Notes: generated from the letters alone by a model not told the origin. Positions 52,096-63,495 are shown, numbered from the stretch's first letter. The stretch is 64,000 bases of DNA from Eukaryota sp. TZLM1-RC (GCA_040285825.1 JAUPSS010000009.1:434001-498000), one strand, 5' to 3'. Made by a program: numbers and translations.

Positions 52096-52296
52096 ACTAT
52101 TGCCTAATTGAGCTTATTGCGGACCTCATTTGATCACAAACTGAGTCTTTATGAGCGTTGAAACTAGATTTATTTTTGAAAATATGCTGAATCAAGGAAA
52201 ACTGTAAAGTACAACCAAACTAAAAACTTTAAATAAATTTACAAAAAAGAATAGAATTACAAAAGGAAAAACAGCACCTTACAATTATTGAAAAAA

Positions 52297-52806
52297 TTAC
52301 CTTTGCGAGCTATAAACATTAACTAAATGAGCAGCAAACTTTGCCAAAATCACATTCTTAACAGAAGATAGTTCTTCAGGTTGGGGTTCAGCTACTCTAT
52401 GAACGGTAATGTCCAAATCTCTAGCCCATTTCGTCAGGTCCCTCTCAATGGTATGGTTTACCTCACTCTTGGTGGCCACTATGCAGGAGGTACAGTGAGG
52501 AGGAAGCGAGGTGTACAGAAGCTTGCAACGGTCTAGAGATTGTCGGTTGGAGAGATCTGTGAAGATGATAACAAAACAGGGATTCTCGAGTAGTGGGGCA
52601 TAATACTTGTTGTAAGCAAGATGGCCTGGAGTATCATGGATCAGAAACTCAATCTTAATGTGTTGTTCTGACGGTAGAGTAAATGAAGTGAAGGAGCAAG
52701 TGGTTGATGTGGTAGGTACGTAGTCAGAGGGTTCACCATTGTAAAAGACTGTCTTACCAGTGTAATCAGCACCAAGGAGGACCACCTTGGCACGTATTGT
52801 AACCAT
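52297..52806 (-). CDS. Rab-like small GTPase, IFT27-like
   Basis: 169 aa. P-loop GADYTGKT (residues 12-19), a switch 2 region DTPGH (DxxG), and ATKSE in place of NKxD. Of known families the layout IRAKVVLLGA ... EFLIHDTPGHLAYNKYYAPL ... SLDRCKLL best resembles IFT27/RABL4, a flagellar transport GTPase. About five residues of helix 1 after the P-loop are missing (GKTVFYNGEPSDYVPT), and there is no C-terminal prenylation Cys, as in IFT27. Could instead be another divergent Rab-like protein. Confidence 0.55.
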   Translation of the reverse strand: MVTIRAKVVLLGADYTGKTVFYNGEPSDYVPTTSTTCSFTSFTLPSEQHIKIEFLIHDTPGHLAYNKYYAPLLENPCFVIIFTDLSNRQSLDRCKLLYTSLPPHCTSCIVATKSEVNHTIERDLTKWARDLDITVHRVAEPQPEELSSVKNVILAKFAAHLVNVYSSQR

Positions 52807-53774
52807 TGAATAATGAATGTTTATCTTAATTTCGATTCTTATTTGGATTTAATCAATTATCGCGTATTAAAAACAAGGAGCAACCATCAATTCTCCCCAT
52901 CAATTTGGTTTCTCACAATGTCTCATCAATTCATGAAAATTAATTCCATCATCAATTTTCTAGAAAGAGTAACAATGTTTCTTGTAACTAAAACAACAAA
53001 ATCCAATACTATTCCATTCAGTGGTATTGTGGTCAAGATTGTCAAAATTTGATTTGGTCTATTGTATGATAGAAGAGTTATCCTATTTGAAAGTTTGTTA
53101 CTGTGACTATTCGAAGATGAAGTTACTCTGAACGTGGTGATTTGTTGGAGTTCATATTATTGTTTATTACTACCAAGCAAACCTTAAAAAAATAAGAACA
53201 GTACTAAATCAAAGATTTTAAGGTTGGCGTCTTGTAATACAAATATATAGTGGTTGTCTTGAACGTTTTGCTTAATACAAATCTCCTTGTATGATCAACC
53301 CAGTATTTGACAAATGCTGGAGGAAGTGATGAAAACCCTTTTGCAGATCAAAATTTGTTTCTAGTCTCTAATTAAAAGTGATAAATAAAAGCAGTAATTC
53401 ATTGACAAATCAAAAGCCCAGTAGCTTGAAATGACTGAAACTACCAAACTTATGTTTCTATTCTCAGTAGAACTAACCATTAGTTGTTCAAAATCCAGAG
53501 ACAATGATATTCAAAGGGCTACTTTGCAACAACAAAGAAAGCCTATACAAGTCATCAAAGGTAAAGCCACAGTAGTACCAGAATTGGTGCAACAGCAAGG
53601 CTATACAAATGGTGTTGTACAGATGCAAAAGGAAACCTGACAGTAGTGTGTGAACCAGGACGACTGACACAATTACTAGTAGGATAGATTGTTTATGAAA
53701 GCTGTTGTACCAATAGAACAATCGAAAGAACGACCAGTTTAGAAAGAACAAAAAACAATGATATTTTATTGATG
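52807..53774. other. Intergenic, no supported gene
   Basis: Short frames at 52813-53052 and 53431-53640 (Gln-rich) lack domains. Nothing else recognised. Confidence 0.4.
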
Positions 53775-54620
53775 CTATACCAACTCATCGTCACCATCAC
53801 CATCAAGCATGTTGATAGGAAGTAAAACATCTTCATCAATTTCAGCTCTAACATGTGACCCCCACCCACTGACACAATTTGTATTGAATTGTCGTTGACC
53901 AACGGGAAAAAGATCGTAAAATGAGTCTTCCCATTGATTCAGAAACTCCAAACAATCTTCTTGATTTATGGAGTTTTCATATTCCATAACCATTATAAAC
54001 TTATTGCCCACTTCTTCTAGAAATAGGGACTGTGGGACATTATACAACCAGGGTAGAGGAAATGTTCTAGTGGGCGAGATGGTGTTGAGTGCCACAATAA
54101 TCGGTATTGTAGCATTGTGGACAGTTTCAGCTTCATCTACTGGTAGATAAGCAATGTTGAAATCTTCAAACAAATAACCGTGAGAATCCTCAATGTTAGT
54201 GAAATCATACCGTAACAGACCCAACTCTTCTGGGTCATTGTTGGTGATGTGTATTGCTGGGTCCTTAATAGTGAACGAAGTAACGGCGGCCACTATGTGC
54301 TCTTTAGTCATTCCAGACTCAATGTGTACATTTTGGAGCCGTTCAAGAATGGATGAGTCAAGTTCCTTCATCACATAAGAATAATCTTGAAGACTGTTTG
54401 AGTAGGGTAAAGTGAGATTAGTCTTACAAGGTATGTAGGAGATCATTGGTGGTAATAACGCGTAATAAGAGTTATCGTACGCCAAAGACAAAATATCAAA
54501 ACCAGTAGGCAAACTACCAAGGTTGGCATCGGATGGTAGACTCCATATAGCAGAGTCAACATCCACAGCGTCTGCCAAGACAGCAGGGAAGTGTTCAATA
54601 AACTGTGTCTTCAAGGTCAT
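53775..54620 (-). CDS. Hypothetical acidic protein (281 aa)
   Basis: Intact frame starting MTLKTQFIEHFPAVLADAVD and ending in an acidic tail (DGDGDDELV). Soluble, mixed alpha/beta composition with few basic residues; no signal peptide or membrane helix. No motif is recognised. The conserved-gene-like codon use and lack of lesions argue that it is real. Confidence 0.55.
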   Translation of the reverse strand: MTLKTQFIEHFPAVLADAVDVDSAIWSLPSDANLGSLPTGFDILSLAYDNSYYALLPPMISYIPCKTNLTLPYSNSLQDYSYVMKELDSSILERLQNVHIESGMTKEHIVAAVTSFTIKDPAIHITNNDPEELGLLRYDFTNIEDSHGYLFEDFNIAYLPVDEAETVHNATIPIIVALNTISPTRTFPLPWLYNVPQSLFLEEVGNKFIMVMEYENSINQEDCLEFLNQWEDSFYDLFPVGQRQFNTNCVSGWGSHVRAEIDEDVLLPINMLDGDGDDELV

Positions 54621-55689
54621 AGTAGTAGTGGTGGAGCAGGGAAAGTCAAAATTTAATCAGTTAATATAATTATTATATTATAATATATTATTTGTGTTTA
54701 TAAAAAAAATTTATTTTATGTGTAATTACAAAACAAAACAAAACAAAGTCACATAAGAAACAAAATTATCCACATCAACTATTGAAGAATCCTTGGTTCT
54801 ACTTTGCTCTGTTTGTTACTGAAATGGTAACACTTAAACAATATTGATCTATATTTATATTGTTTTTACTATTTTATGTTTACAGATGTTGATTTCAAAA
54901 GAATCTGAACACAGTTTACCTTCTGAGTTGTTGAACATGGCAACCACAACTTGTGGCCCATCTGAAAAGTGAGAGTCAGATGAGACATATGACTATTTGC
55001 TGTAAAATGGGATCAAACAGTATCCCTCTGAAACCGAGTGATTTTTACATGATTAAAGTTCTAGCCACTTTATCATGCCTGACATCCATATTCTTTTGGC
55101 TTTAGCATTGAGTTGTAATAGTTTATCTCTCCGTAGCACCAGATAGCAGACTGATATTCACCAGTGATTAATGATTATACAACGATGAAGTACTGAAGGA
55201 TTAATTCATACGAAGTTATGACCAAAATTTGAATAGAAGCAAAATCTCTATGTGGTAATTTCAAGAAGTTTGTGCACACTATTATCTTCATATTCTTGAA
55301 CTAACTTGCTACACATTTTTCAAACCCGTTTCTCATTTTTGATAAAAATGTTGCTGATCAGGTTTGAGACAAACAAATAAAACTATAATTTATTCTATTC
55401 AAGATTTATTTATTAAGAGTTCGAAACCAAAAATGCTTTAAACTAATTTTTCTTCATTTTTTTGTGTGGCGTTGATTTGAACTGAGGAAGATAAAATCGA
55501 ATTAAAGTTGAACGTGAAAAACTATGATTGAAAATAGAAAATTTTTCCTTAAACAGAGCACCTATTATTAAGGGGTTTTTAGGCCCTCTTTATTTTTGTT
55601 GAGCTCTTTACGAAACTTTGGATGTCATCAAGCATAATGATACTTCCCTTTAAAATGTTGCTTCCATGGATGTTATCTCGCTCGTCGGT
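54621..55689. other. Intergenic, no supported gene
   Basis: AT-rich, with a short palindromic ATAATTATTATATTATAATA stretch near 54667. No coding recognised; could hold decayed retroelement sequence. Confidence 0.4.
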
Positions 55690-56215
55690 TCATTTCATTT
55701 ATGCAATCAGTTGCTCAAAAAATTGCAAATTCACCCCAAAATTTTGATTTTCATTTAAAAGCGAATAAATGTTCTCCAATTTACCATTCTTCCTACAACC
55801 CTGTTGTTAATGAATTGGATGTACCATTCTCAAATTCAGGAAATGATTGCTGGTTAGGTAATTTGTCTCGAATATCAATTGAATTACAAGGTATTCTGTA
55901 GAAAATGCAAATTAAACTTGATTTATTTTCTTTAGATTACAATAAGTTTATCATATTTTTCGTACTGTAAATTTGTGTTGCTGAAAGCACAATCCCTATT
56001 TTGAGAACGCATGCTCTTTCCATAACACCAGATTTTCGTCAATCCTTTAATTCATTGAGAAAAGAATTCTATTTTTTTCGTGGATGTGGATCCAGAAATG
56101 TTAAATAATCATCATTTTTGTCCAGCAAATTGAGCAGGTGTTGGCTCTACAATGGCTATATTGTTTTGGGAGAGATGGATTATTTAGATGTTGATTTATA
56201 GGTTCTTTGATAGAT
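55690..56215 (+). pseudogene. Non-LTR retroelement fragment with RT thumb sequence
   Basis: The frame 55701-55901 gives FDFHLKANKCSPIYHSS (the 'L..NK' strand after the RT active site) and NDCWLGNLSRI. A later frame gives ICVAESTIPILRTHALSITP (RT thumb 'lRt.p'). After a deletion, 56163-56203 is the family B 3' end (LGEMDYLDVDL). A chimera or internally deleted copy. Confidence 0.65.
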
Positions 56216-56618
56216 TTATTTGAATTAGTAGAAGTGAGTAAAATCCGCACATTAATGAGTGTGATTGAATTTTCAAAAACTCTTACTGTTACTGACAGCC
56301 AACAATAGATTCTTTATCTTATTTGTTCTTGCTTGAAATGTACTGTAATTATTTAAAACACAATTGATAAATTTGTTCAACAACTGTTTAGGTCTTCTGT
56401 GATTGCTTAGGATTCATCCATCACTCTTCCATTTTAGAAGAATAACTTCCACAACTGAGTAGGTATGGGTGAATGACTTCAAAAATGGGGTTCCAATATA
56501 ACCAATTAACCAATGAATGATTAAAGAAAATTATTGATTGTCGATATGTCAATCAAGGTTTAAAAGAAAAACTGAAGATTAAATTTTATATTTATTAAAC
56601 AAAAATACAGGCAAAAGA
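56216..56618. other. Intergenic, no supported gene
   Basis: 3' flank of the large membrane-protein gene; nothing recognised. Confidence 0.45.
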
Positions 56619-59600
56619 CTAATCCAACGTAAGATAAGTCAGTAGTGATAAAGCTGGAACTTGCCGCAAAACTTGAATGGGGACAACGGATAAGATTAAT
56701 TGATTGAAACGTTGCTCAATCAAAATCTTTTTCACCACCCATTTTTTTAATATTAGAAAACAAACAAATAAAACTAATAGTGCAATAACAAATATCGTAA
56801 ACCTCATTGTTTCCATAGATTCTAAACTATTGTTATGAAATTGGTGAATTGTTTCAGTTAATTCATTCAAGTTATCGAAAAAGTCAAGAGCTAATTGACT
56901 AACATCAAAGAAAGTTTCGTGGGCTAAATTGGTTTGAAACAGGTGAAAATTTGACTGAAAATCAGAGAAATGTTGAAAATTTCGTTGAATCAATTCAGCA
57001 GGAAGGCCAACGATTTCTACTCCATCTACGACACCACCAACCAACAACGATTCTTGTGCATTAATCAACCTGTTCAGAGAAAGAGTTTTAGCTTCAATGG
57101 AGTGAATATCGTCAGCAAAAGATGCAGAGTAAGAATTACTGGCTTCAACTGCCATGACATTAAGAGCTAACATCGACTTGGAATAATTCGAAAATGCTTT
57201 TGACGAATTGAAAGAAAAAACACCAACCAATGCAAATGCAATAATCAATAAAAACGCCAGGATAAAAGAGGTTAACTTTACCTTCTTGAGTGACAAAACA
57301 TTTACCGCAAATCTCCACATAGAAAATGCAGGTTTCACATAATTATCAGGATATAACGACCTTGAACAAAGATAGAAAAACAACAAAAAGGGAGTACCGC
57401 TCAATGAGAGTAACATTATCATTTGAAATAAATTAAATGAAAATATAGTGGAAAAAGAATCATATATCAGAGGTATTTGAAGGGACAAATGGCTGCAAAT
57501 ACTGGAGATTTCAAATAAAATCTTGTCCAGCAGATATGTTATGGATTCTGAACTAATAACCTCAATCATGAGCTTCTGCTTGTCATCAGTTGACAAATTG
57601 AGATCAGAGTCAGCAGATGTCAGGAGAAGTGAATTTTCTGGAATATTCAAATAATGTGGAATTTTAGAGAAATCATAATCAATTTCTAATTTTTGGAATT
57701 TTTCTAAATGTGAAGAAATGAAAGTTTCAGCTCTCAGAAAAGAGCTCACAATTAATTGAGTAGAAAGGTAATAAAAACTGTCCTGAATTGTTTGAATTTT
57801 TGCAGTAACTAGTTCAAAAAGACCAAAAACATCAGGATTTTCCAAGACTTCTTGTGAAAAGTCAGGTGAATTGATTAAACTTTCAGCTGATTTTTGAGCT
57901 GAATTATGAGCTTCTATCACGTCATCAACTAGGCCAGAATGCAGGTCCCGATTAACATACAATCGAGAATAAAATGCCAAATCTGAAACATCTCGAGAAA
58001 AATCATTTAAATTTTGGATAAGTGAATGTACTTCTGCAATATTTGAATTTTTAAGAGGACACGTGGCCAGTACCCGACTTTGATTGAACGTCAAAAGTAT
58101 TCCAAGAGAAAATACAATACTGAGAATTAAACCTAAAATCGAGATAAAGCGCTGATGACGATACTGTTTCCTAATCAATTTTGATTGATTGACGTGCACA
58201 CAGGCAGGTCCTATTTTTAGCAAGGGTAATAATTTTGTAAAATGCCTGAAGACATGGAAAAAGGCAAATAGAAATCCTATTGTGAGAACAACCAAGAAAA
58301 ATTGAATAAAAACAAATCTGGTGATGTGTGATTGACACGTGTCATCGACTGTAGAGTCGTAGGAAGTCAAGAGAAGGTCAAAAGTGTCAGAAAGAGAGTC
58401 TATGATTGTATTAAACTCCAGTAGAAACTTATCATCAGTAACCAAACCTTCAATCAAATTTGATAGGTCTTCGGTATTCTTACTGGAATCTGATTGAAGG
58501 TCAGAATAAGTGGGTCGATGAGGAAACTGAATCAAATCTCGTGTGTAGTGGGGCTCAGTGGTGACGTTATACTCGAAATTTTCAAATTTTGAGTAGATTG
58601 AGCCAAAATTTCCAAAGTCAAGGCTGGTCAATGTATTAATGACCTCCTCATCAATCAAATATTGACTAAGCAAGACTGCAACTTTGCACGTGTGCTGAGC
58701 TGTCACCCAGGATTCAAGAGACTTCCGGAGACCCACTGGCAACTGATTAGAGACAGGGTCCGAAACTAAATGACTTCCAGCAAAGCTGATTGATCTCTTC
58801 ATTCGGGTAAGTAGTGATCTTTGCTCAAAAAATTGATGAAAGTCGTCTAAATAATGAGGAGTAATTGTAATGTTTCTAGTCAACAGCAGCAGATACCCCT
58901 GAGGACCCAAAATAGAGGATCGTAATGTATTGGCAAAAACATTAAACTCAGATAATGAGGCTTCCTTATATAAAATATGATTAAGAGGCTTGGAACTTTG
59001 GGGAAGGTACGTTTCAGGAACCAAACCAATTCTATTAGTAGGATCCACTCCATAATTAGAGAAATCAGAAAATAAATGTTGTTTTGAATAGAAATTGGAG
59101 AAGGAGAATAATAAAACAGTCGTTGAAATGAGCAAAACAACTACAATCAAAAGCAAAAGTTTGGTTGATTTCCGAACTTTTTTAATTCCAGAGCTCTTCA
59201 AAAGACTCATTTCACACTTGGAGAGATACTCAGTGTAGGCTGGATCATTATTAGCAAGCTCATCAATAACAAACCCTCCTTCCCCACTGCCTGCCCAATG
59301 GTCTATTAAATCAACAGAAGCAGGGCCAATGTAGCTACTTGACTCGTTTCCCAAAGATTCTTCAAACTCGGAAAACTTTACTGTTGATTGAAATTCTCTG
59401 CCATCTTGTGAGGTATCCACCCCATCTTCAGGAACCTTTGCCAGATCCATGGCGATCGACTTACCGCCAGGCAGGGAGACAAGAGCTTGTTTGTAGCGGG
59501 AAGCAAGGAGTTCGACAATAACAGAGGGGAGTTCATTGGAGAGAGTATGGAAAATTTCATTTCGAGTAATATTGACAACTTTTTGCGACGTGATGATGTA

Positions 59601-62492
59601 CTTCATCAAGTAGAAAACTCCAAGTAAAAGAAGAAAAACACAAGTAAATGTGACAAAAAGTTTAACATTAGAATAAACTTCATACAGTCCTAGAGTTTCA
59701 AAAATTTCAATTGAGATCAGAGCATCAGACAAAATTTGAGAGTAATTGATTAAATCAGAAATGGCAGGTTCAAAATCATCAGAATTTGAGTGATTATCGC
59801 TCAAATAATCAATTTCCTTTACAACTTTCGCTTGAAATTCAGTCATATTTCCACCAAACATTTCCAGTCCCGCTAACTCTTCTCCGTAGTTAGAACCAAT
59901 TCTTGAACTCAATAACAATGCTGACGCAGCAACGCTAGCCACCATATCTAGCTCACTCTCCAATCGTAAAGAAGGGGGATAAAGGGGAGAAGAAGAAGTT
60001 CTCGTGTTGAGAACAGAGAGTGAAAGAGAAGAGGTCAAGCCAAACCTGGAATTTCCAACAATGAATGACTGATGTTCTATTAAGCTTTGGTAGAGGGAGG
60101 TTAATAAAGAATTGGCTTGAATTATTAATTCTGAACCTGCATTGTTTTGAATTAAACTTTCTAATTCAAGAGTAACAGAGGAAATTCTCGAAGCAGCAGT
60201 AGAGCGACCTAAATGGTGATCATAAACTTCTTGATTGTAACCACCAGTAACCAAGCTATTGATGAATGAATAACCAATAAATAAGAAAAGAAAAGAAAAG
60301 AAAAGCAACACCATTGCCATATTAAAACGCTTTTTTGATGGTAATCCATAACGAACTTTCCTATCTTTATTAGGGATTTCAAAACAGTCAGGAATTGTTA
60401 TCGGAAATCTTCTAAATACAACGTTACCCACACCAGACCAGAGTTGTTTAATTAAATCATTATTATAAGAAAAAGTATTAGCAGAAGCTTCTTTTTTCTT
60501 CGTTTCTAATTGTTCTGGGGTTAGTATAACGCCAGCCAATGCATTCCCAATATCCACGGGAGTTTGCTTCGTATCTGTGTCAAAAGTTACAGCACCTTCT
60601 CTTTCACTATCCGAATGGTCAAAATCTTGGTCACGAACATCATACTCGGCTAGAGCAGCCGCTTCGTCTGCCAGGTTATCCTCATGACAGACTTCAGAGA
60701 GGAAGGATGAGTAGCTTTTCAGAGTGGTTAAAGTTTCTTGTGAAACAGCATCAGTAGTTCCACTAGACCTAGAATCAGCAGCAATGACTTTACCATAGAG
60801 TCGAAGGGCGGAACGTTGCGATGTAATTGCTTCGTATGTGTAAGATGAAATCTTGGTAATAGCAAATGACTTTGGCATCATCCCTAGCCAAAATAAAGCA
60901 AGATTCTTTAAACAATTCAAATGAAACCGATGAGCCCTAGTTGATGAAGAACCACCAGTTGAGTTGAAAGAAGCTAGTGAAGATCCAGCAGAACCATAAG
61001 AATCAAGAGAGCCGAATGAAGCATGCTGAGTGTCATCAGGAGCTTCATCAACCGCAGCAAGAGCATTGAGTCTTCGTGATCTGGTGTGCAAGCAGAACAA
61101 AGCAAACCGTACCCCCAGAGAATGCGTAATATTACCATTCGTGAGAGCGTGAATCTGTAGTAGAACGTATTTAGTATCTGATCGTCTGTAGAGAACAAAA
61201 CGCGAATAATCAAGTATCAACCAAGGGTCCGAACCGAAAAGATCACAACCATGATCAAAAATGGTTTCAGCAGTGTCTAGAGCATGGTTCTTAGCGTCCG
61301 TGATAGAGTCAAAGTATTCCCGCCAATGCCTCCATGGTCTGTACATAAGGAATCTGGTTTGAAGCTCAATTTCAAATGGTGCATCAAACTCAGAGATTTG
61401 ATCAGAGAAACAAGATTCTGAATCATTAATTTTAACAATTTTCTTATCCTTTTTGGCAGTTAACTGTTTGGTTTTCCGTTCCTTCAGCTTGACATCGCTA
61501 CAAGAGTGTTCTAAACATGATAATTCAAAAGGAGTTCTAACTGGAACGTAAAATCTAAACCGTTTGTAGAGCAGATAGCTGATGATAATTGAAAATAAAA
61601 CACCAAATACACAACCGAATAGAGGAAAGTAATTGCCAAATTCCCAATTAGGCACTAAACCGTGAATAAAACCAAAGAAAGTAGAAAAAGAAATGGTGAA
61701 AAAAAGCATAATAAAACCTGCATTGGGTAAAAAATAAAAAAAGGGCATTCTAGACCAAATTTTAAAAGCTCCGTAAAAGGAAAGAGCCAACAAAGCCAAT
61801 CGAGCCTCGTGACGATACCGGCCATAAAACAAAGTAAACATAATGACTGTAACAATTTTGATGAAATAAAGATAAATGAACGGTGACGTGTTGCAGCAGG
61901 CAAACCATTTCTTGCTCATTAAATCATCATTATGAACTAGAAAATGGTATAAGAAAGAGTAGAGAAATAACCCCAGCAAGGCGAGAATAGCAGTGACTAC
62001 GACAGGCGAAAAGGTGAGGGGGTCGTCTGGGAAGTGTAGGCGATGGCCATTAGTGAAAAAGATCTGAGAGAGAAACAACATAGAAAGAGGAATAAAAAGA
62101 GGGCGACAGATCAACCAAGCAGAGAATTGGAGCAATTTAGTAAAGAACGTAGGAGAAGAGAAGGGGGTAAGGGACTGTCCAACAATAAAGGAAAGATAGA
62201 TGATTGTACCACACAAAATGGCACACAGAAAGATCAGAAACGAAGCAAGGGATAGGTTGGAGCTCCAGATATCCTGTAGTAACGAATAACGAAGGTATTT
62301 GAGGAAGTTAAAGGGATAAAGAGAGTCATTCTGTGAATTGAGTAGTACAGCATGGGGAACAATTACAAAGAATAAGAGTTGAGCACATTCAAGAAGGGTG
62401 AATATCGTCTGTCTTTTATTGAGGCGAAGTGGATTGTTCGAAAGTAGCTCACAGACTGAAAAGACAGGCTGTAGTGCCCCTGAAACCGACAT
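56619..62492 (-). CDS. Giant multi-pass membrane protein, tiny-macrocysts (TmcB)-like, without cyclase domain
   Basis: 1957 aa, intact. It starts MSVSGALQPVFSVCELLSNN. Seven to eight helices lie in residues 25-340. A cytosolic helical-repeat region follows (RPWRHWREYFDSITDAKNHA, LFGSDPWLILDYSRFVLYRR), as in tiny-macrocysts proteins. Further widely spaced helices flank four large extracytosolic loops (for example MAMVLLFFSFLFLFIGYSFI, LLLLIVVVLLISTTVLLFSF, RFTIFVIALLVLFVCFLILK). The tail EQRFNQLILSVVPIQVLRQV looks like the signalling linker (xxLLxxxLPxxV) that precedes class III nucleotide cyclase domains in protist relatives, but a stop follows within 15 residues. A sensor or scaffold role is inferred. 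Confidence 0.65.
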   Translation of the reverse strand: MSVSGALQPVFSVCELLSNNPLRLNKRQTIFTLLECAQLLFFVIVPHAVLLNSQNDSLYPFNFLKYLRYSLLQDIWSSNLSLASFLIFLCAILCGTIIYLSFIVGQSLTPFSSPTFFTKLLQFSAWLICRPLFIPLSMLFLSQIFFTNGHRLHFPDDPLTFSPVVVTAILALLGLFLYSFLYHFLVHNDDLMSKKWFACCNTSPFIYLYFIKIVTVIMFTLFYGRYRHEARLALLALSFYGAFKIWSRMPFFYFLPNAGFIMLFFTISFSTFFGFIHGLVPNWEFGNYFPLFGCVFGVLFSIIISYLLYKRFRFYVPVRTPFELSCLEHSCSDVKLKERKTKQLTAKKDKKIVKINDSESCFSDQISEFDAPFEIELQTRFLMYRPWRHWREYFDSITDAKNHALDTAETIFDHGCDLFGSDPWLILDYSRFVLYRRSDTKYVLLQIHALTNGNITHSLGVRFALFCLHTRSRRLNALAAVDEAPDDTQHASFGSLDSYGSAGSSLASFNSTGGSSSTRAHRFHLNCLKNLALFWLGMMPKSFAITKISSYTYEAITSQRSALRLYGKVIAADSRSSGTTDAVSQETLTTLKSYSSFLSEVCHEDNLADEAAALAEYDVRDQDFDHSDSEREGAVTFDTDTKQTPVDIGNALAGVILTPEQLETKKKEASANTFSYNNDLIKQLWSGVGNVVFRRFPITIPDCFEIPNKDRKVRYGLPSKKRFNMAMVLLFFSFLFLFIGYSFINSLVTGGYNQEVYDHHLGRSTAASRISSVTLELESLIQNNAGSELIIQANSLLTSLYQSLIEHQSFIVGNSRFGLTSSLSLSVLNTRTSSSPLYPPSLRLESELDMVASVAASALLLSSRIGSNYGEELAGLEMFGGNMTEFQAKVVKEIDYLSDNHSNSDDFEPAISDLINYSQILSDALISIEIFETLGLYEVYSNVKLFVTFTCVFLLLLGVFYLMKYIITSQKVVNITRNEIFHTLSNELPSVIVELLASRYKQALVSLPGGKSIAMDLAKVPEDGVDTSQDGREFQSTVKFSEFEESLGNESSSYIGPASVDLIDHWAGSGEGGFVIDELANNDPAYTEYLSKCEMSLLKSSGIKKVRKSTKLLLLIVVVLLISTTVLLFSFSNFYSKQHLFSDFSNYGVDPTNRIGLVPETYLPQSSKPLNHILYKEASLSEFNVFANTLRSSILGPQGYLLLLTRNITITPHYLDDFHQFFEQRSLLTRMKRSISFAGSHLVSDPVSNQLPVGLRKSLESWVTAQHTCKVAVLLSQYLIDEEVINTLTSLDFGNFGSIYSKFENFEYNVTTEPHYTRDLIQFPHRPTYSDLQSDSSKNTEDLSNLIEGLVTDDKFLLEFNTIIDSLSDTFDLLLTSYDSTVDDTCQSHITRFVFIQFFLVVLTIGFLFAFFHVFRHFTKLLPLLKIGPACVHVNQSKLIRKQYRHQRFISILGLILSIVFSLGILLTFNQSRVLATCPLKNSNIAEVHSLIQNLNDFSRDVSDLAFYSRLYVNRDLHSGLVDDVIEAHNSAQKSAESLINSPDFSQEVLENPDVFGLFELVTAKIQTIQDSFYYLSTQLIVSSFLRAETFISSHLEKFQKLEIDYDFSKIPHYLNIPENSLLLTSADSDLNLSTDDKQKLMIEVISSESITYLLDKILFEISSICSHLSLQIPLIYDSFSTIFSFNLFQMIMLLSLSGTPFLLFFYLCSRSLYPDNYVKPAFSMWRFAVNVLSLKKVKLTSFILAFLLIIAFALVGVFSFNSSKAFSNYSKSMLALNVMAVEASNSYSASFADDIHSIEAKTLSLNRLINAQESLLVGGVVDGVEIVGLPAELIQRNFQHFSDFQSNFHLFQTNLAHETFFDVSQLALDFFDNLNELTETIHQFHNNSLESMETMRFTIFVIALLVLFVCFLILKKWVVKKILIEQRFNQLILSVVPIQVLRQVPALSLLTYLTLD

Positions 62493-62575
62493 TCAGGCCG
62501 TGGATCACACTCAAAATGAAAGATGAATTTGTGAATTCTCCCAATTATTTCTGAATTAATTTTAGATTTATTCAA

Positions 62576-62612
62576 AACCTATAAATCAACATCTAAAAAA
62601 TCCGTCTCAGAA
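62576..62612 (-). pseudogene. Family B retroelement 3'-end stub
   Basis: CCTATAAATCAACATCTAAA matches the 3' coding end of the 36300 copy (DVDL and stop). It is 28 bp from the start of an oppositely oriented family B copy. Confidence 0.65.
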
Positions 62613-62639
62613 ATATTTAATGTTTTTGAAAACTTGGAT

Positions 62640-63495
62640 TTTACTGTACGTCTTAGCTTGGGTAAGAAAAAAAATCCCGTTTTTGGGAACTTTCTAATTG
62701 ATCTTATTGAAAATAGCACAAGTTGTCTCATTGCCCAGATTCCAAGTGCTTATAGTTTATTGTAAAATGATCATCAATGGACATCTGCCTTAAGAATGAG
62801 GTGTTGATTTGGCCGTGCAGTGTGACAAAATGATTTGATTTGTCGTTGTGCTATCAATCTGAATCATTTATTGAATTGCAAATTTAATAATAGATATCGC
62901 TCAGTTGTTCACGATGCTGTCATAGATCAACTATTTGCTATGTGCAAAAAATCATCACATTGAAGCTCTTGTTAAGCCATTTGTAAGTAAGTTGTCACCC
63001 AAAAATGAAGATGAAAATACTTTTGGGAAACGCCGTGCTGATTTAATTACTCCTGGATCTCATGATGTGATCAAAGTGGCTGTTGTTGCCAATGTTGATG
63101 TTTTTAAGGATTCAGCAATTGATTTTGCTAAAAAAGACGAAATTCCGCTTTGCTTGGTTGGAAAGACCAAAATGAACAAATTCAATGAACCCTTATCTCA
63201 GCTAGAACGTGTTGAGCATGTAAAGTATCAGCTTGTTCCATTTGCTGTTTCTCTTTTTGGGAACATTGCACTATCTTGCATTAAATTTCTCCAAGGTTTC
63301 CGAAGTTTAATAAAAGAAAGAGCAGCAAAAGAACTGAACTTCAATTTCTAGCACAATATAATTGTTTTCAGTATTCTCAAAGCAATTCCAGAAATTTTGA
63401 CCAAAGCACTGTTACAATTAGGAATAGAGTATGAAAATCGCGCATTGAAGAGATTTGATGATGTTGATGCGTGTATTGAGGATATTGAGTTCTAG
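62640..63495 (+). pseudogene. Non-LTR retroelement copy (family B)
   Basis: Zinc motif CRCAINLNHLLNC in one frame, then 62935-63351: IEALVKPFVSKLSPKNEDEN, GKRRADLITPGSHDVIKVAV, KMNKFNEPLSQLERVEHVKY, FAVSLFGNIALSCIKFLQGF. The end, ILTKALLQLGIEYENRAL, is in another frame to about 63495. The restriction-like endonuclease (RxDL ... K-x-x-K-F) is best preserved here. Confidence 0.78.

Noticed and set aside
53431-53640. Gln-rich 69-codon frame
   Set aside because: No family resemblance; composition suggests low-complexity intergenic DNA.
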